A DNA stretch of 64,000 bases from Paenibacillus roseus (GCF_016424485.1 NZ_JAELUP010000077.1:102805-166804); one strand, 5' to 3'; counted from the stretch's first letter, positions 34,873-43,997 are shown. Program-made: numbers and translations. Notes: generated by a model not told the origin, from the sequence alone.

Positions 34873-35316
34873 TTATCGAAAAACTTTCGCCTGCAGCAAA
34901 TCAATGGCCTGCGCAAGCTCCTCTAGCTCTCGTGCCTCCATCGATTGAATCAACTGCAAAAAACGCTCCTCAACTAATTGAAAAGAAACGTCCATAACAC
35001 GCTTCCCCTCTGGCGATAACCGAATATATTGCTTGCGCCGATCAGCCGAAGTCTCCACTTTTTCACATAGCCCCTTTTCGCTTAGCTTGCGAAGCTCCCG
35101 GCTAGTATTGGGCATGGACATATGCTGACATTCACTAATTTCGCTAATTGTAACGGGCTGGTGGAGCATAATATGCTCCAGTATGCTGTATTGGACAGGT
35201 GTAATTTCGTCGGATTTGACACCTTTTGTTAATGTTGCGCTTGTTTGATGAACGGCGGATGTAAAGCCAATCATCTTTTGAAATAATCGTTTTTTATATT
35301 CCAGTTGCTCTTCCAA
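34873..35316 (-). CDS. MarR-family regulator
   Basis: 147 aa winged-helix regulator: TPVQYSILEHIMLHQPVTIS, then a recognition helix in MPNTSRELRKLSEKGLCEK and the wing SADRRKQYIRLSPEG. I start at the TTG at 35316, as GAGGTGAGTAGA stands directly upstream; the frame extends to 35379 but that part overlaps the operator. It is cotranscribed with the hydrolase and divergent from a flavodoxin-fold oxidoreductase, and probably represses both by the dyad at 35348. Confidence 0.82.
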   Translation of the reverse strand: MEEQLEYKKRLFQKMIGFTSAVHQTSATLTKGVKSDEITPVQYSILEHIMLHQPVTISEISECQHMSMPNTSRELRKLSEKGLCEKVETSADRRKQYIRLSPEGKRVMDVSFQLVEERFLQLIQSMEARELEELAQAIDLLQAKVFR

Positions 35317-35347
35317 TCTACTCACCTCTTTCCTACACGATAGCAAA

Positions 35348-35383
35348 TTAGTTATCATAAAACAATTATCATTTGACAACTAA
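35348..35383. promoter_or_regulatory. Dyad operator, probable MarR site
   Basis: TTAGTTATCA (35348-35357) and TGACAACTAA (35374-35383) are inverted copies with one mismatch, 16 bp apart. Placed between the divergent MarR and oxidoreductase genes. Confidence 0.6.
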
Positions 35384-35436
35384 ATAACGTGCCTGTTAAG
35401 CTTTATTTAATTCTTCAACGCAAAAGAGGCGATTTT

Positions 35437-36024
35437 ATGAAAATGCTTGTTATTTATACACATCCGAATCACGAGAGCCTAAGCTTTGCTTTTCTTGAGC
35501 AAGTGCTCAAGGCCAGCAGTGCCAATTCTGCTATTGATGAAGTGCAGGTGCTTGATTTGTATGAAGAACAATTTAATCCGATATTATTTTTTGATAAGGA
35601 TAATCGCAGAAGAGATATGCATCGTGTACCTGAATTGGAAAAATATAGACAACAGCTATTGTGGGCAGATCAAATTGTGCTCATCTACCCGATCTGGTGG
35701 GGACGTCCGCCAGCGATGCTTCTCGGCTATATCGATCGCATGTTTGCGTCCGGGTTTGCCTATAAGGATGATGGCAAATTATTGCCTGAGGGACTTTTAA
35801 AGGGCAAATCTGTCGTATGTATTTCTAGTATGAAGGGACCGGCCTTTTATCCGTTAGTATGGTTAAACAATGCGCATAAGATTTTAATGAAACGAGCCTT
35901 GTTCCAATATGTTGGCATCAAAAAAGTGAAGTTCTTTGAATTTGGCAATATGGAAAATAAAAATGGCAAACAAGCGAATAAGCTAAACAAGGTATATCGC
36001 TACTTTCATCTTTTAAACAAATGA
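35437..36024 (+). CDS. NAD(P)H-dependent oxidoreductase, flavodoxin-like fold
   Basis: 195 aa of the NQO1/KefF/YwrO class: FMN- or FAD-dependent two-electron reduction of quinones or other electrophiles. Seen: MLVIYTHPNHESLS (phosphate-binding start), PIWWGRPPAMLLGYIDRMF and FAYKDDGKL. Cytoplasmic, dimeric by family. Start: ATG 35437 with GAGGCG just upstream; an earlier in-frame codon at 35389 lacks a site. Divergent from a MarR gene, the usual pairing for electrophile-induced reductases. Confidence 0.85.
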   Translation: MKMLVIYTHPNHESLSFAFLEQVLKASSANSAIDEVQVLDLYEEQFNPILFFDKDNRRRDMHRVPELEKYRQQLLWADQIVLIYPIWWGRPPAMLLGYIDRMFASGFAYKDDGKLLPEGLLKGKSVVCISSMKGPAFYPLVWLNNAHKILMKRALFQYVGIKKVKFFEFGNMENKNGKQANKLNKVYRYFHLLNK

Positions 36025-36241
36025 GCTAAAAAATCACATCTTCTAGACTCTGCCGCATTGCTGTTTCTAGTTTCTTATATAGAAGGACCGCCATTGTTCA
36101 ATGTTGAAATTCGTATGACGGCTCATCGAATATGCTGAAGCTGCGGACAACTGAAACGATTTGACATTATTCCACCTGCACAGTACCATACGTTTAGATT
36201 GAAGCAGTCACGACAGGAGTAATTCAGAAGGGGTGAGTGTA

Positions 36242-36505
36242 TTGGGGAAGAAAAAGAAAGCGGCGCCCGCTCCATCATCCGCTTCGACAGAGGTCAAGCC
36301 GGCTACATTAAAGGATTTGCTTAATTCTGAGGTGCTGGACAAATTAAAGGCACAGGCGAGCGAAATGAAGGCGGCTGAAGTCAAGAAAAGAGAAGACGAT
36401 CGCAAACAGGCTGAAGAAGCCAGAAAAGCAGAGCAAAAGCGGCTTGAAGGCAATTTTGAATATTTGTTGAATAATAGCAGCATGGACTGGAAGAAGTTTA
36501 AGTGA
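36242..36505 (+). CDS. yqkE: YqkE-family protein (DUF3886)
   Basis: 87 aa, highly charged. A Lys/Ala/Pro-rich start, then a long alpha-helical, coiled-coil stretch full of Lys, Glu and Ala (LNSEVLDKLKAQASEMKAAE and on), ending NNSSMDWKKFK. This composition and ending fit the YqkE/DUF3886 family; function unknown. Start: TTG 36242 with AAGGGG eight bases upstream; the in-frame GTG at 36233 touches that site and would be too close. Confidence 0.75.
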   Translation: MGKKKKAAPAPSSASTEVKPATLKDLLNSEVLDKLKAQASEMKAAEVKKREDDRKQAEEARKAEQKRLEGNFEYLLNNSSMDWKKFK

Positions 36506-36549
36506 ATCGGGCTTCTGAATAGAAGCCTTGTAGAAAGAATAGGATGCTA

Positions 36550-36598
36550 TGAAGACGGTGGTCGTGACAAGGTTTGTAACCGCAGTCTTCTTTTTTTA
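36550..36598 (+). terminator. Intrinsic terminator
   Basis: GAAGAC and GTGGT pair with ACCGC and GTCTTC across a 14-base loop, followed by a T-run. Ends the yqkE transcript just before the copper-type promoter. Confidence 0.75.
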
Positions 36599-36599
36599 C

Positions 36600-36628
36600 T
36601 TGACAATAATACTATAGGGGGGTATTCT
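36600..36628 (+). promoter_or_regulatory. copZ promoter with CsoR-like operator
   Basis: -35 TTGACA (36600-36605), 17-bp spacer, -10 TATTCT (36623-36628). The spacer carries ATACTATAGGGGGGTAT, a G-tract pseudo-dyad like those bound by the copper repressor CsoR, so copper should induce it. Operator identity is by resemblance. Confidence 0.65.
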
Positions 36629-36664
36629 ATGTATAAATAAATTAGAAAACAGGAGGGTTCTTAT

Positions 36665-36865
36665 ATGACAAATTTAGCGTTGAACGTAGCCGGTATGTCC
36701 TGTGGCCACTGTGTGAATTCCATTGAAAGTGCTCTAAAAGAAGTTGGCGTGGAAGGGAAAGTGAACCTTGCTGACGGCATAGTTGCTGTTGCTTTTGACG
36801 AAAATAAAGTGACGATCGCGACAATCAAGGAAACCATTGAAAATCAAGGGTATGATGTGAAATAA
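36665..36865 (+). CDS. copZ: Copper chaperone CopZ (HMA domain)
   Basis: 66 aa heavy-metal-associated fold. The Cu(I)-binding motif is GMSCGHC (residues 10-16). The end QGYDVK is typical. It binds Cu(I) in the cytoplasm and hands it to a P-type exporter, which is not in this window. Start: ATG with AGGAGG about 8 bases upstream. First gene of a metal-linked cluster. Confidence 0.9.
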   Translation: MTNLALNVAGMSCGHCVNSIESALKEVGVEGKVNLADGIVAVAFDENKVTIATIKETIENQGYDVK

Positions 36866-36947
36866 AGTTTGACAGATCGGAAAGCAAGGCAAGGCGATAG
36901 TTTCATTCGTCGTATAATCTCTTTTTAAAGGAGCGGCAGGGAATGTC

Positions 36948-37640
36948 ATGAAAACCATCTTAATTGTGGATGATGAAGTGAATATTCGCGAGGTTATCCG
37001 ATCTTACTTGCAAAAAGAAGGGTTCCGGACGATAGATGTGGAGACCGGCCGTGAAGCGCTCCAGTATGTGCAAACCCAGCCGGTGGATTTTGTAATTCTC
37101 GATTTAATGTTGCCGGATATGGAAGGCGAGGAAGTATGTCAGGCTATTCGGCAAATTCATTCTGTGCCCATCCTCATGCTCACTGCCAAAATCTCCCAAA
37201 GCAATCGTATAAGAGGATTAGCGGTAGGAGCGGATGATTACTTGTTAAAGCCATTTGATCCGAGAGAGCTTGTAGCCAGGGTGCGGACGATATTGCGGCG
37301 TTCCACTGATGATGTGCTGCTTGCCGACCGTTTGACGTTTAATCAAGGCGAACTGACGATTGATTCGTTGAAGCAGCAAGTTTTTCGTGATGGCGAGCCC
37401 GTGAATCTGACGCCGAACGAGTACAGGATTTTACTTTTGCTGGCCAAATATCCTCAGCGAAGCTTTTCAAGGGATGAGCTCATTGAACGCGTTTTGGGTC
37501 ACGATTTCGAAGGTGATGTGCGTACCATAGATCAGCATGTGAAAAATCTCCGATACAAGATTGAAAGCGATCCGAAGAAGCCATCCTATCTCGTAACGGT
37601 ATACGGTTTCGGATATCGATTCGCAGGTGGAGCGATATGA
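36948..37640 (+). CDS. OmpR-family response regulator
   Basis: 230 aa. The receiver domain (1-118) has Asp8, Asp9 and phospho-acceptor Asp52 (VILDLMLP), Thr/Lys at LTAK; a winged-helix DNA-binding domain (about 130-228) follows. Overlaps the histidine kinase gene by four bases (ATGA). With copZ before and metal-type lipoproteins after, the pair may sense copper or envelope stress (inference). Confidence 0.9.
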   Translation: MKTILIVDDEVNIREVIRSYLQKEGFRTIDVETGREALQYVQTQPVDFVILDLMLPDMEGEEVCQAIRQIHSVPILMLTAKISQSNRIRGLAVGADDYLLKPFDPRELVARVRTILRRSTDDVLLADRLTFNQGELTIDSLKQQVFRDGEPVNLTPNEYRILLLLAKYPQRSFSRDELIERVLGHDFEGDVRTIDQHVKNLRYKIESDPKKPSYLVTVYGFGYRFAGGAI

Positions 37641-38731
37641 ATCGGCGACTCTACATGAGACTCGCCCTCATTATTATTGGCATTGCGGCCGGCATTGTTA
37701 TTATTTCTAGTGTGATTCTTATTCTTAAAACACACTACCATTTTATAATGTACCAGTCTCAAGTATCTAAGATGGATTACTGGCTTGAGATGAACGGTCA
37801 TTTGGAACTCGCTTTGCTGCAGACGATTCTGTGGACAAGTCTGGTATCGATTGTACTCGCGATCATACTTGGTTTTTATGTAGCGAAGCGAATTTCTACT
37901 CCTCTGGTGCATATGAAGCATGTGGCGGAGAAGATGACCGTTGGCGAGTGGCATGCGCGGGTTTCTCTTTCAGGCAAGGATGAATTGGCCGAGTTGGGCG
38001 CTTCTCTCAATACACTGGCGGTGCAATTGCAGAATCAGGAGCAACTTCGCGTGACGATGACAGAGAATATCGCCCATGAGTTGCGAACGCCGTTGGCGAC
38101 ACTGAAAAGCCATATGAGGGCGCTGGAAGACGGTATTTGGGAGCCGACCCCGGCGCGCATTCACACCTGTTATGAAGAGATTGAGCGCTTGACTAAGCTG
38201 GTCGCGGAGTTGGAGGATTTAACCCAATTAGAATCGCCCGGCTTTAAATTAGTGCAAAAGGAAGAATCGCTCGCGGAGGTTATTGAACGGGCTGTCCATC
38301 TGGTCGATGCGTCTTATCAGGAGAAACAAGTTTTTCTGAATTATACGGTTGATCCGACTATTCGAGTGTTTATCGACCATGGCCGAATGATTCAGGTTAT
38401 GGTCAATTTGCTGAGCAATGCACTCAAATTTACTCCAGCGCATGGTGAAGTGAACATTACAGCATCCGAAGAGCAGGCTGGGATTCGAATCGTTGTGGAG
38501 GATTCGGGGAGTGGGATTCCTTCTGAGGACTTGCCCAACGTGTTTGAGCGGTTTTATCGCGCAGATAAATCACGAAGCCGGAGAACCGGAGGAAGCGGAC
38601 TCGGGTTAACGATAGTGAAGCAGCTCATCTCAGCTCATGGCGGACAGATTCAAGTGAAAAGCGAGCAAGGCACAACCTTTACTATTCGGATTCCTAAAAT
38701 TTCCCATCAGGTCTACACAAGTTCTTCATAA
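37637..38731 (+). CDS. Sensor histidine kinase
   Basis: 364 aa membrane sensor. TM1 (about 9-30) and TM2 (about 58-82) frame a very short outer loop of about 27 residues, then a HAMP domain (about 83-135), the DHp box ENIAHELRTPL with His147, and the ATPase boxes NLLSNALKF (N), EDSGSGIP (G1), FERFYRADKSR (F) and GGSGLGLTIV (G2). The short loop suggests sensing within the membrane. Translationally coupled to the regulator gene. Confidence 0.9.
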   Translation: MNRRLYMRLALIIIGIAAGIVIISSVILILKTHYHFIMYQSQVSKMDYWLEMNGHLELALLQTILWTSLVSIVLAIILGFYVAKRISTPLVHMKHVAEKMTVGEWHARVSLSGKDELAELGASLNTLAVQLQNQEQLRVTMTENIAHELRTPLATLKSHMRALEDGIWEPTPARIHTCYEEIERLTKLVAELEDLTQLESPGFKLVQKEESLAEVIERAVHLVDASYQEKQVFLNYTVDPTIRVFIDHGRMIQVMVNLLSNALKFTPAHGEVNITASEEQAGIRIVVEDSGSGIPSEDLPNVFERFYRADKSRSRRTGGSGLGLTIVKQLISAHGGQIQVKSEQGTTFTIRIPKISHQVYTSSS

Positions 38732-38830
38732 GTATGCGGTACATTTATTGTGCGGACCTCTTGGCATGACGGATCAGTATTATGGAGACACTTTGGGAGT
38801 CAAGAGATAATACGGTAAGGAGTGAAGGCA

Positions 38831-39397
38831 ATGAAGAAAACACTGGTGTTACTAAGTCTTGCTGCTTTGCTTGTGATTAGCGCTTGCGGAAGCAGCAAAA
38901 GCGCTGAGCCTAATGAAACGAACAAGGGAGCGCAAAGTGGAGGGCAGAACAGTCATGCAGGGATGGATCATTCCAGTTCAAGCGGGGCTCCTGAAGGAAT
39001 GCGTGAAGCTTCCAGCCCGACTTTTCCTGTTGGAAGCAAAGCAGTAATTGCAGATTCGCATATGAGTGGCATGGAGGATGCAGAGACAACGATTGCTGGT
39101 GCTTATGACACGACGGTTTATACGGTTTCTTACACCCCTGTCACCGGCGGCGAGCGGGTAACGGATCATAAGTGGGTCGTTCATGAAGAGATCAAGGGTG
39201 CAGGGAATGAACCGTTCAAACCAGGGGATGAAGTGGTGTTGGATGCTGATCATATGCCTGGGATGGAAGGCGCTACAGCGAAGATTGATTCTGCGAAGCA
39301 AACGACAGTTTATATGGTTGACTTCACCTCCACCACAACTGGAGAAGAAGTGAAAAACCATAAATGGGTAACGGAAGAAGAGTTGGCGTTGCCATAG
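38831..39397 (+). CDS. YdhK-like lipoprotein with two DUF1541 repeats
   Basis: 188 aa. Signal peptide with lipobox VISAC, then a Ser/Gly/His/Met-rich linker (SHAGMDHSSSSG) able to bind metal. Two repeats of a domain of about 55 residues follow, each with a HMSGMEDAE or HMPGMEGA motif and a TDHKWVVHEE or KNHKWVTEEE motif, as in YdhK/DUF1541. The His/Met content fits copper binding at the cell surface (inference). ATG 38831 has AAGGAG eight bases upstream. Confidence 0.82.
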   Translation: MKKTLVLLSLAALLVISACGSSKSAEPNETNKGAQSGGQNSHAGMDHSSSSGAPEGMREASSPTFPVGSKAVIADSHMSGMEDAETTIAGAYDTTVYTVSYTPVTGGERVTDHKWVVHEEIKGAGNEPFKPGDEVVLDADHMPGMEGATAKIDSAKQTTVYMVDFTSTTTGEEVKNHKWVTEEELALP

Positions 39398-39403
39398 AAG
39401 ATG

Positions 39404-39447
39404 AAAACCATAGAGACACTTGCTACATGGAGTGTTTTATGGTTTTA
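39404..39447 (+). terminator. Intrinsic terminator
   Basis: AAAACCATA (39404-39412) pairs with TATGGTTTT (39438-39446), with an inner ACACT/AGTGT stem, then T-rich sequence. Confidence 0.75.
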
Positions 39448-39498
39448 TCTTTATGTTAGGGCAAAAGTTGAAACTAAGAAGGGATTTGAAGAAGACCT

Positions 39499-40428
39499 AT
39501 GTTTGAATTGAAATTTGGCTCTATTAAACGGAAATGGCCGTTGCTCATTATACTGATCACTGTTTTTTTGGCCGGATGTTCTGCACAAGGGAAGAAGAGC
39601 GAGCCTGTTATCCTTACCCACATTCACGGACTAGGCTATACATCTGATGGTCAACGACTTTATATTCCTGCTCATGACGGGTTGAAAAAGTTCTCTGAGG
39701 GAAGCTGGGGCGAGGCTCCTGGGGGCAAGCATGATTACATGGGTTTCGCAATGACTGATGGCGGGTTTTACAGTAGCGGGCATCCGGCTATGGGTTCAAG
39801 CTTGAAAAATCCGCTTGGTATCGTGAAGAGCACAGATGAAGGGAAAAGCTTGGAGCACCTTGATTTATATGGAGGGATTGATTTCCACTTGTTAAGTGCT
39901 TCGTATGCGAGCCATACGATCTATGTCTTCAATCCGGAACCGAATGAAAGGTTGGACACGGTCGGCTTGTACTATACGCAGGATGAAGCAAAGAGTTGGC
40001 ACAAAAGTGAAATGAAGGGACTGACGGAGGAGCCGCGCGCTTTGGCTGTCCATCCAACCGATGATGCGATTGTTGCAGTAGGGACGGAAAAAGGGTTATA
40101 TCTGTCTACAGATTATGGTAACCAATTCAAAAAAATAGACGACTTTCAGGTGACGGCCGTAGCATATAGTCCAGAAGGCCAGTTATATGCAGGAGGCTAT
40201 CAGGAAAAGGGCGTTATGTTCAAGCTGAATTCTGAATCTGCTCTTGAACAAATAAATGTTCCAGATTTAATCGATGACGCGCCATCTTACATTGCGATCA
40301 ATCCCGTTGTTAAACAGGAATTCGTATTTTCAACATTCAATAAAGACATCTATTTATCTGCTGACCAGGGGGAAACTTGGACGAAAATCGTCAATCAAGG
40401 CGAGGCGTTAGCTAACTTGAATGAATAA
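39499..40428 (+). CDS. F510_1955-type beta-propeller lipoprotein
   Basis: 309 aa. Signal peptide with lipobox FLAGC at about residue 27, then a sialidase-like beta-propeller with recurring Asp-box-like turns (STDEGKSLEH, TQDEAKSWHK, STDYGNQFKK, SADQGETWTK). The opening HIHGLGYTSDGQRLYIPAHD matches proteins labelled F510_1955 family glycosylhydrolase; no catalytic residues are evident and the role is unknown. Often found in metal-resistance neighbourhoods, which fits here. Separated from the YdhK-like gene by a terminator, so it may have its own promoter. Confidence 0.78.
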   Translation: MFELKFGSIKRKWPLLIILITVFLAGCSAQGKKSEPVILTHIHGLGYTSDGQRLYIPAHDGLKKFSEGSWGEAPGGKHDYMGFAMTDGGFYSSGHPAMGSSLKNPLGIVKSTDEGKSLEHLDLYGGIDFHLLSASYASHTIYVFNPEPNERLDTVGLYYTQDEAKSWHKSEMKGLTEEPRALAVHPTDDAIVAVGTEKGLYLSTDYGNQFKKIDDFQVTAVAYSPEGQLYAGGYQEKGVMFKLNSESALEQINVPDLIDDAPSYIAINPVVKQEFVFSTFNKDIYLSADQGETWTKIVNQGEALANLNE

Positions 40429-40546
40429 CAGTTGGGCCGCGGCTCCCGTTAAAGGCTCTTCCGATCGTGGTAATTGATTGGATGCAGCAACTACATACAC
40501 ATTAAGACGCTTTGGACAAAATATTTACATTTTTTTCGGCTTAACC

Positions 40547-40614
40547 TTGACATTAAAAATTGGGATATGTTATAAAAAAATTAGCCGTTAGCACTCGGGT
40601 TTCCTGAGTGCTAA
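40547..40614 (+). promoter_or_regulatory. htpG promoter with perfect CIRCE element
   Basis: -35 TTGACA (40547-40552), 18-bp spacer, -10 TATAAA (40571-40576). CIRCE follows at 40588-40614: TTAGCACTC, nine bases, GAGTGCTAA, a perfect inverted repeat. HrcA should repress until heat shock. Confidence 0.9.
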
Positions 40615-40677
40615 TATCACTATTAATCCAGTCTAATTTTTGATGCCCATTTTAAATTCGAAGGGAGCCCCCCATTC

Positions 40678-42555
40678 ATGGCAAAAAAGCAGTTCAAGGC
40701 TGAATCCAAGCGCCTTTTGGAGATGATGATTAATTCCATTTACACGCAGCGGGAGATTTTTTTAAGAGAGCTGATCTCCAACTCCAGCGATGCCATCGAT
40801 AAGATTTATTATAAAGCACTGAGCGATGACAAGCTCGTCTTCAACAAAGAAGATTACTATATTAAAGTAACCGCTGACAAAGACAGCCGTACGCTGACGC
40901 TGTCCGATACGGGAATCGGGATGACCAAGGAAGAGCTGGAGAACAACCTCGGGGTAATCGCCAAGAGCGGCTCGCTCGCCTTCAAGAAGGAGAACGAGGC
41001 GAAGGACGGGCATAACATTATCGGTCAGTTCGGGGTAGGCTTCTACTCGGCATTTATGGTTGCGGATCAAGTCACGGTAACCAGCAAGGCGCTTGGCAGC
41101 GACGAAGCCTTCAAGTGGGAGTCCGCCGGTGCGGACGGGTATGCGATTACTGAGGCGGAGAAAGACTCCATAGGTACGGAGATCGTCCTGAAGATCAAGG
41201 AAAACACCGAGGATGACAACTACGATGAATTTCTGGAGCAGTATCGCCTGAGAGCCATCATCAAGAAATATTCGGATTTCATCCGTTATCCGATCAAAAT
41301 GGATTTCAAAGGCCAGCGTCCGAAGGAAGACAGCGACAACGAGTTCGAGGAGTATGAAGAAGAACAGACGGTCAACAGCATGGTGCCGATCTGGCGCAAG
41401 AACAAGAGTGAGCTGACCGACGAAGATTACCACAGTTTTTATATGGAAAAACGCTACGGCTTCGACAAGCCGCTCAAGCATGTCCATATTAGCGCAGACG
41501 GAGCGGTCGTCTACAATGCGATCCTGTTTATTCCGGAAAATACGCCGTTTGACTACTATACGAAGGAATATGAGAAGGGGCTGGAGCTGTACTCCAATGG
41601 CGTACTGATCATGAACAAATGCGCCGACTTGCTCCCGGATTATTTCAGTTTCGTGAAAGGGATGGTCGATTCCGAGGATCTGTCTCTGAACATCTCCCGC
41701 GAGTTGCTGCAGCATGACCGCCAGCTCAAGCTCATTGCCAAGAACATCAAGAGCAAAATCAAAAGTCAGCTTCAAAGCCTGCTGAAGGATGAGAGAGAAA
41801 GTTACGAGAAATTCTACAATTCCTTTGGCCGTCAGCTCAAGTATGGCGTTTACAGCGACTACGGCGCGAACAAGGATGTGCTGCAAGACCTGCTGCTGTT
41901 CTATTCCTCCAAGGAGAAGAAGCTGGTCAGCCTGGATGAGTATGTATCCAGAATGCCTGAGGACCAGAAGTATATTTACTATGCTTCCGGTGAATCCATC
42001 GAGCGAATTGAGAAGCTGCCGCAGACGGAGCTTGTACTGGACAAAGGCTATGAAATTCTCTACTTCACCGACGACATTGACGAGTTTGCGATCAAGATGA
42101 TCCAGTCCTATAAGGAGAAGGAATTCAAATCCGTATCCAGCGGCGACCTGGGCATCGAAACGGACGAGAATGAGAAGGATGAGAAGGAGCAGGATGCCAA
42201 TAAAGAGCTGTTCGAGGCGATGAAGGAACTGCTTGCTGGCAAAGTAAAGGATGTCAAAGCATCCAAGCGCCTGAAAACCCATCCGGTCTGCCTCTCCACC
42301 GAGGGTGAAGTGACCATTGAGATGGAGAAGGTGCTAAGCGCGATGCCGAACAGTCAGGAAGTAAAGGCGGACAAAGTGCTGGAGATCAACATCAACCATG
42401 ATGTGTACCAGTCCCTGAAAAACGCCCATGCCAATGATCAGGAGAAGCTGGCCTTATATACCAACCTGCTGTACAGCCAGGCGTTGCTCATCGAAGGTCT
42501 GCCGCTGCAAGACCCGGTAGCTTTTACCAATGATGTGTGCAAAATTATGGCTTAA
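40678..42555 (+). CDS. htpG: Molecular chaperone HtpG (bacterial Hsp90)
   Basis: 625 aa, full length. The N-terminal GHKL ATPase domain shows [18 protein letters not shown] and [13 protein letters not shown]; the middle domain has [14 protein letters not shown] with the catalytic Arg; the C-terminal dimerisation domain lacks the eukaryotic tail. It refolds and stabilises client proteins in the cytoplasm, driven by ATP. Start: ATG 40678 with AGGGAG upstream. Under HrcA/CIRCE control here, unlike B. subtilis, where htpG is a class III gene (established knowledge). Ends with a clean terminator. Confidence 0.97.
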   Translation: MAKKQFKAESKRLLEMMINSIYTQREIFLRELISNSSDAIDKIYYKALSDDKLVFNKEDYYIKVTADKDSRTLTLSDTGIGMTKEELENNLGVIAKSGSLAFKKENEAKDGHNIIGQFGVGFYSAFMVADQVTVTSKALGSDEAFKWESAGADGYAITEAEKDSIGTEIVLKIKENTEDDNYDEFLEQYRLRAIIKKYSDFIRYPIKMDFKGQRPKEDSDNEFEEYEEEQTVNSMVPIWRKNKSELTDEDYHSFYMEKRYGFDKPLKHVHISADGAVVYNAILFIPENTPFDYYTKEYEKGLELYSNGVLIMNKCADLLPDYFSFVKGMVDSEDLSLNISRELLQHDRQLKLIAKNIKSKIKSQLQSLLKDERESYEKFYNSFGRQLKYGVYSDYGANKDVLQDLLLFYSSKEKKLVSLDEYVSRMPEDQKYIYYASGESIERIEKLPQTELVLDKGYEILYFTDDIDEFAIKMIQSYKEKEFKSVSSGDLGIETDENEKDEKEQDANKELFEAMKELLAGKVKDVKASKRLKTHPVCLSTEGEVTIEMEKVLSAMPNSQEVKADKVLEININHDVYQSLKNAHANDQEKLALYTNLLYSQALLIEGLPLQDPVAFTNDVCKIMA

Positions 42556-42574
42556 TTAAACGTGACTGCAAGTG

Positions 42575-42614
42575 AAACCACCGTAGGGCTTTAACCTATT
42601 TAGCGGTGGTTTTT
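42575..42614 (+). terminator. Intrinsic terminator of htpG
   Basis: AAACCACCG (42575-42583) pairs with CGGTGGTTT (42604-42612), followed by TT. Confidence 0.85.
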
Positions 42615-42674
42615 CGCTTGTTGTGAAGCTGACGGCCAGAGTAGGGAGCTTATGCAGAAGGAGGCGGGAAAATA

Positions 42675-43487
42675 GTGAACATTGGCGTCATATCCGATTT
42701 GCACATCGATATAAACGAGCTTGCAGGCGAGGCACCTATAGAAGAAGTACTGCTGGGAGTCGCAAACGAGAGCAAGCTGGACACTTTAATTATTGCCGGA
42801 GATATCTCCAACGATGTCAACCGGAGCCTTGCAGTTCTGGAGTGGCTGAAGGCACGCGCAGGAATACCGGTATTGTTTGTTCCAGGCAACCATGATTACT
42901 GGAGCAAGGTTAACGGGATTAAAGATACATGGCAGGTGTACAAGCAGTTTCAGACGTATGAAGGGAATCTGTGCGAGCGCCCTTTTGAACTGGATAACGG
43001 ATGGGTGGTCATTGGGAGCTCAGGTTGGTACGACTATACAATGGGTGACAGCAAGTATAGCACCGAGCAATTTGATCAAATGCAAGCGATGGGCAGGATG
43101 TGGCATGACGGCCACTGGGTGGATTGGGGAATGAATAATCCCGATGTTCACCGGTACTTTTATAATCGTATGAAAAGCGAACTGGAGTCCTATCGCGGGA
43201 GGCCGGTTATTATGGTCACGCATATGCTGACGCATCCGAATTTTAAAGTGCCGACCCCTCATCCGGTATGGGAATATTTCAATGCTTTCCTGGGAAGTAC
43301 AGAATATGCCGAGCTGTACAAGCAATACGAGGTGCGTTACGGCATCATGGGCCACGTACACTACCGCAAGAGGCAGGATTATGACGGTACAGAGCTAATA
43401 TGTGCTTGTCTCGGTTACCGCAGAGAGTGGCGACAGCCGTCAGCAGTTCAGGAGATTCGGAATTGCATGCAGATTATTTCGATCTGA
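42675..43487 (+). CDS. Metallophosphoesterase
   Basis: 270 aa calcineurin-like enzyme: SDLHID, AGDISND, PGNHDYW, VTHMLTH and MGHVHYRK are the ordered metal ligands. Cytoplasmic; substrate unknown. It resembles the YkuE/YjeI-type bacterial phosphohydrolases in length. Start: GTG 42675 with AAGGAGG 10 bases upstream. The first good plus-strand terminator is at 43910, beyond the convergent gene, so its transcript may run antisense to that gene. Confidence 0.85.
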   Translation: MNIGVISDLHIDINELAGEAPIEEVLLGVANESKLDTLIIAGDISNDVNRSLAVLEWLKARAGIPVLFVPGNHDYWSKVNGIKDTWQVYKQFQTYEGNLCERPFELDNGWVVIGSSGWYDYTMGDSKYSTEQFDQMQAMGRMWHDGHWVDWGMNNPDVHRYFYNRMKSELESYRGRPVIMVTHMLTHPNFKVPTPHPVWEYFNAFLGSTEYAELYKQYEVRYGIMGHVHYRKRQDYDGTELICACLGYRREWRQPSAVQEIRNCMQIISI

Positions 43488-43514
43488 TGATGAGGGCGAG
43501 GAAGTATAGAGTGA

Positions 43515-43808
43515 TCAGTTTTTAAAAGCCAGCCCAATTTCTGAAAGAGCAGTTCTAAGTTTTGGCAACGAGGCAGGACCCATGCCGTGGAATTGCAGGA
43601 TTTCTTTCTCGCTATATGCAGAGAGCTGATCCAATGATGTGATTCCGTTATGTTCCAGTGCCCGTCTTGCCGGGGCGGAGAGCAGAGACAGAAACCCGCT
43701 TTCAGTTTTATTTTCCCTCTCACAGACCGGGCAGGTCGGGCAATCACTGCTTTTATAAAAGTGATGTCCGTTGCTGCATGTTTTGAGTTGTTTTTTGGAA
43801 GCGGCCAT
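43515..43808 (-). CDS. Small zinc-ribbon protein with RNAP alpha-CTD-like domain
   Basis: 97 aa. N-terminal zinc-ribbon-like set CSNGHHF and CPTCPVCE (four Cys, two His). The C-terminal 60 residues have the helix-hairpin-helix fold of the RNA polymerase alpha C-terminal domain (PARRALEHNGITSLDQLSAY, then FHGMGPASLPKLRTALSEIG). This module normally binds DNA or regulators; a free-standing copy could act as a transcription adaptor, but its role is unknown. Start: ATG with AAGGGAG seven bases upstream. Confidence 0.8.
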   Translation of the reverse strand: MAASKKQLKTCSNGHHFYKSSDCPTCPVCERENKTESGFLSLLSAPARRALEHNGITSLDQLSAYSEKEILQFHGMGPASLPKLRTALSEIGLAFKN

Positions 43809-43909
43809 TGTATTACTCCCCTTTTTAAAGTTTTTAGTTGCTCACATGATAATTTTGATCGTTTATATTTTATCATATTGAAGTTTGAAAGTTAAAAGTG
43901 AAACTCCCC

Positions 43910-43955
43910 AGAACCACAGCCAAATGAAAAATCCGGCAAAGTGGTTCTTTTTTTA
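43910..43955 (+). terminator. Intrinsic terminator on the plus strand
   Basis: AGAACCAC (43910-43917) pairs with GTGGTTCT (43941-43948), followed by a run of T. It lies behind the convergent small gene, so it would stop a transcript from 42675 reading through it. Confidence 0.75.
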
Positions 43956-43997
43956 TGTCTCATTGTATGACATTATAGCTATGGGGGCGATGTTCGG

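Noticed and set aside
40762-42282. 506-codon minus-strand frame opposite htpG
   Set aside because: Antisense shadow of htpG; no ribosome site or domain.
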